Source: JBBABP01 sp041657585 (GTDB lineage Bacteria; Patescibacteriota; Gracilibacteria; Absconditabacterales; Absconditicoccaceae). Taken from it: a DNA stretch of 19,693 nt. How positions within the stretch are numbered: position 1 is the stretch's first letter; every line of letters starts with the position of its first letter. Location: assembly GCA_041657585.1 (NCBI GenBank), contig JBBABP010000015.1:1-19693 (forward strand), read 5' to 3'. Of the stretch, positions 18,339-19,693 are shown in pieces. Under the pieces are notes generated by a model. That model searched no databases. It worked only from the letters and a program-made list of their open reading frames with translations, and had not been told where the DNA came from. The translations under genes were made by a program, and so were the position numbers.

Positions 18339-19520
18339 TTATTCTCAATATACCCTTATTATCTTCTCAACAGTTTCATCCCAAGAAAAATTTTTTTTTG
18401 GGATCATTTCATTTTCAAAATTATTATTTTCGATTTCATTTTTAAATTTATTAATCGCATTTATAATTTCATCTGTCCTGCTTGGACTTATAAATTTCAC
18501 ATTTCACCGAACTACTTCAGGCAAAGATGCAACGTTAGTTGTCACAAGTGGTTTTCACATAGCAACTGTTTCTGTATGAACGGAACCAAATCATTCAGAC
18601 AATGATGGGGCAATAACCAAATCACAACTAGCAACCAATTTGCGCAGTTCTTCTTTTTCAAATCAATTAAAAATCTGAATATTTTTTCAAATTTTCAAAT
18701 TATCTTTATCCAACATATTTTTAATTTCCAAATTTTTTTGCAAATATTTTATTTCATTTTTTATTTTTTCTGTTCTTTTAGAATCAATTAAATTAAATAC
18801 GAACAAAATATTTTTATTTTTTTCAACAATTTTTAATATGGCTTGAATCAAATAATCAATTCATTTAGATTTACCAGCGTGTCAATAATACAGTACAACA
18901 AAACGATTTTCCCATCAATATTTATTTTTCAATTCTTGAATTTCTTTATTTTCAACTTTTTTTATATCCCAAAAATCATAATCGACTCAGTTATAAATCA
19001 TTTTAATTTTTCTATCTGGAATTCAATAATAAATTCTGATGCAATTCATCGTATAAAATGAAACGCAATGATAAATATCGTATGGCATAGAAAATATTAA
19101 TTTTTCAAAAATTTTATATCGCCATCAAACAAAATTTCATTTATAATTATTCCATAATTTCCCAAAAATTTCATGAACCGTTAGCACAACTTTTTTTTTA
19201 AATAATCTTCACAACAAACTTGCAGGTATTGCACCACCATAAGTGCTTGTATGAATTAACGATATATCTTTATTTTTTTTCAATATTCAAATTCATTTCC
19301 AAATAGAAAATAAAATAAATTGCCATCTGTTTTTTCAAATTCTGTAAATATTCAGATTTCATTTTTTTTCATTTTTATTCAATTTTTTATCAAATCTACT
19401 AGTCAAAATAGAAATTTTATATCACTTATCCAAAAGTCTTTTTATTATATTTTCAAAAACATTTTCCAGTCATCATCTATGAGGAAAATAATAATCAATT
19501 ACAAAAAAAATATGTTTCAT
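18339..19520 (-). CDS. Glycosyltransferase, GT4-like (GT-B fold)
   Basis: The 393-residue product runs from ATG 19518-19520 to TAA 18339-18341 with many TGA codons as Gly. It has the two-domain GT-B plan. The N-terminal acceptor domain starts KHIFFVIDYYFPHRGGLENVF, with the typical di-glycine loop, then KVVLTVHE. A linker reads KIKMIYNGVDYDFW, and the donor domain begins with VVLYYGHAGKSKGIDYLIQAI. The nucleotide-sugar site reads APSLSEGFGSVHTETVAMG, with the E-x7-E pair, then KPLVTTNVASLPEVV. Such enzymes add a sugar from a nucleotide-activated donor to lipid-linked or surface glycans; donor and acceptor cannot be told. No membrane segment, so probably cytoplasmic or peripheral. It is convergent with the giant surface protein, and a link to surface glycosylation is only suggested by position. 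Confidence 0.92.
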
Positions 19521-19557
19521 GACTTTCAAATAAAATAAATTTCAATCAAACAAAACC

Positions 19558-19585
19558 AATATAAATAAAAAACAATAATTTTCAA
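19558..19585 (-). promoter_or_regulatory. Possible promoter of the glycosyltransferase gene
   Basis: On the minus strand TTGAAA (plus 19580-19585) and TATATT (plus 19558-19563) are 16 nt apart, about 38 bp before the ATG. The spacing matches the other predicted promoters, but the AT content makes chance likely. The remaining edge sequence to 19693 contains a weak gctaa/ttagc hairpin (19611-19627). It ends in TTGACA (19688-19693), which could be the -35 of a plus-strand promoter cut by the window end. Confidence 0.35.
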
Positions 19586-19693
19586 TAAATAAAATTTTTA
19601 ACAAAATCTGGCTAATTTCAAGTTAGCAATTCATACCTAATCTATTTTAATCAGATTCCCCCTTATCTTCAAAAACAGTGCAAAAACTTGACA

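Overview
The window reads sensibly only if UGA is translated as glycine (genetic code 25). This code is known from Candidatus Absconditabacteria (SR1) and Gracilibacteria in the Patescibacteria/CPR. With the standard code nearly every gene breaks into pieces. With UGA=Gly, intact RsmH, TilS, AsnRS, DnaA, a glycosyltransferase and a 1,726-residue surface protein appear, and UGA falls on invariant glycines such as the TilS SGGSDS loop and the DnaA Walker A loop. All 14 predicted genes end in TAA or TAG, never TGA. The DNA is very AT-rich, gaps between genes are short, and no start codon has a clear Shine-Dalgarno sequence.

Layout. 147-1568: a 473-residue protein of unknown function with unusually GGN-rich glycine codons. 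1834-3104: rsmH and a small FtsL-like membrane protein (division/cell-wall type pair). 3138-3794 (minus): a DUF177/YceD-like zinc-ribbon protein. 3876-5690: tilS and a small membrane protein, convergent with a secreted fibronectin-like surface protein (5693-6625, minus). 6977-7612: unknown protein with a clear terminator. 7751-9040 (minus): asnS. 9328-9821: a small membrane-anchored coiled-coil protein broken by a 12-A run. 9869-11032 (minus): an MFS-like permease. 11248-12729: dnaA. 13126-18306: the giant parallel beta-helix surface protein. 18339-19520 (minus): a GT4-type glycosyltransferase.

The most notable non-coding signal is a promoter-plus-leader cassette shared by the two genes for exported surface proteins (upstream of 6625 on the minus strand and of 13126 on the plus strand). 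Each has a promoter with 16-nt spacing and a TGAG-TATAAT -10 region, followed by a leader of about 145-160 nt. Each leader carries the same 23-nt AAAGC-rich segment, then a variable number of 10-bp GCTTT-containing repeats that could pair with it. Other short-period repeats are a 7-bp family forming a palindrome in front of rsmH, a 9-bp family bracketing the giant gene in inverted orientation, and a 25-bp tandem repeat inside the 5' end of the DUF177-like gene.

Functionally the window mixes core information genes (rsmH, tilS, asnS, dnaA, the DUF177-like gene) with cell-surface genes (two exported proteins, a glycosyltransferase, a permease and small membrane proteins). No CRISPR array, tRNA, rRNA, transposase or phage gene was recognised.
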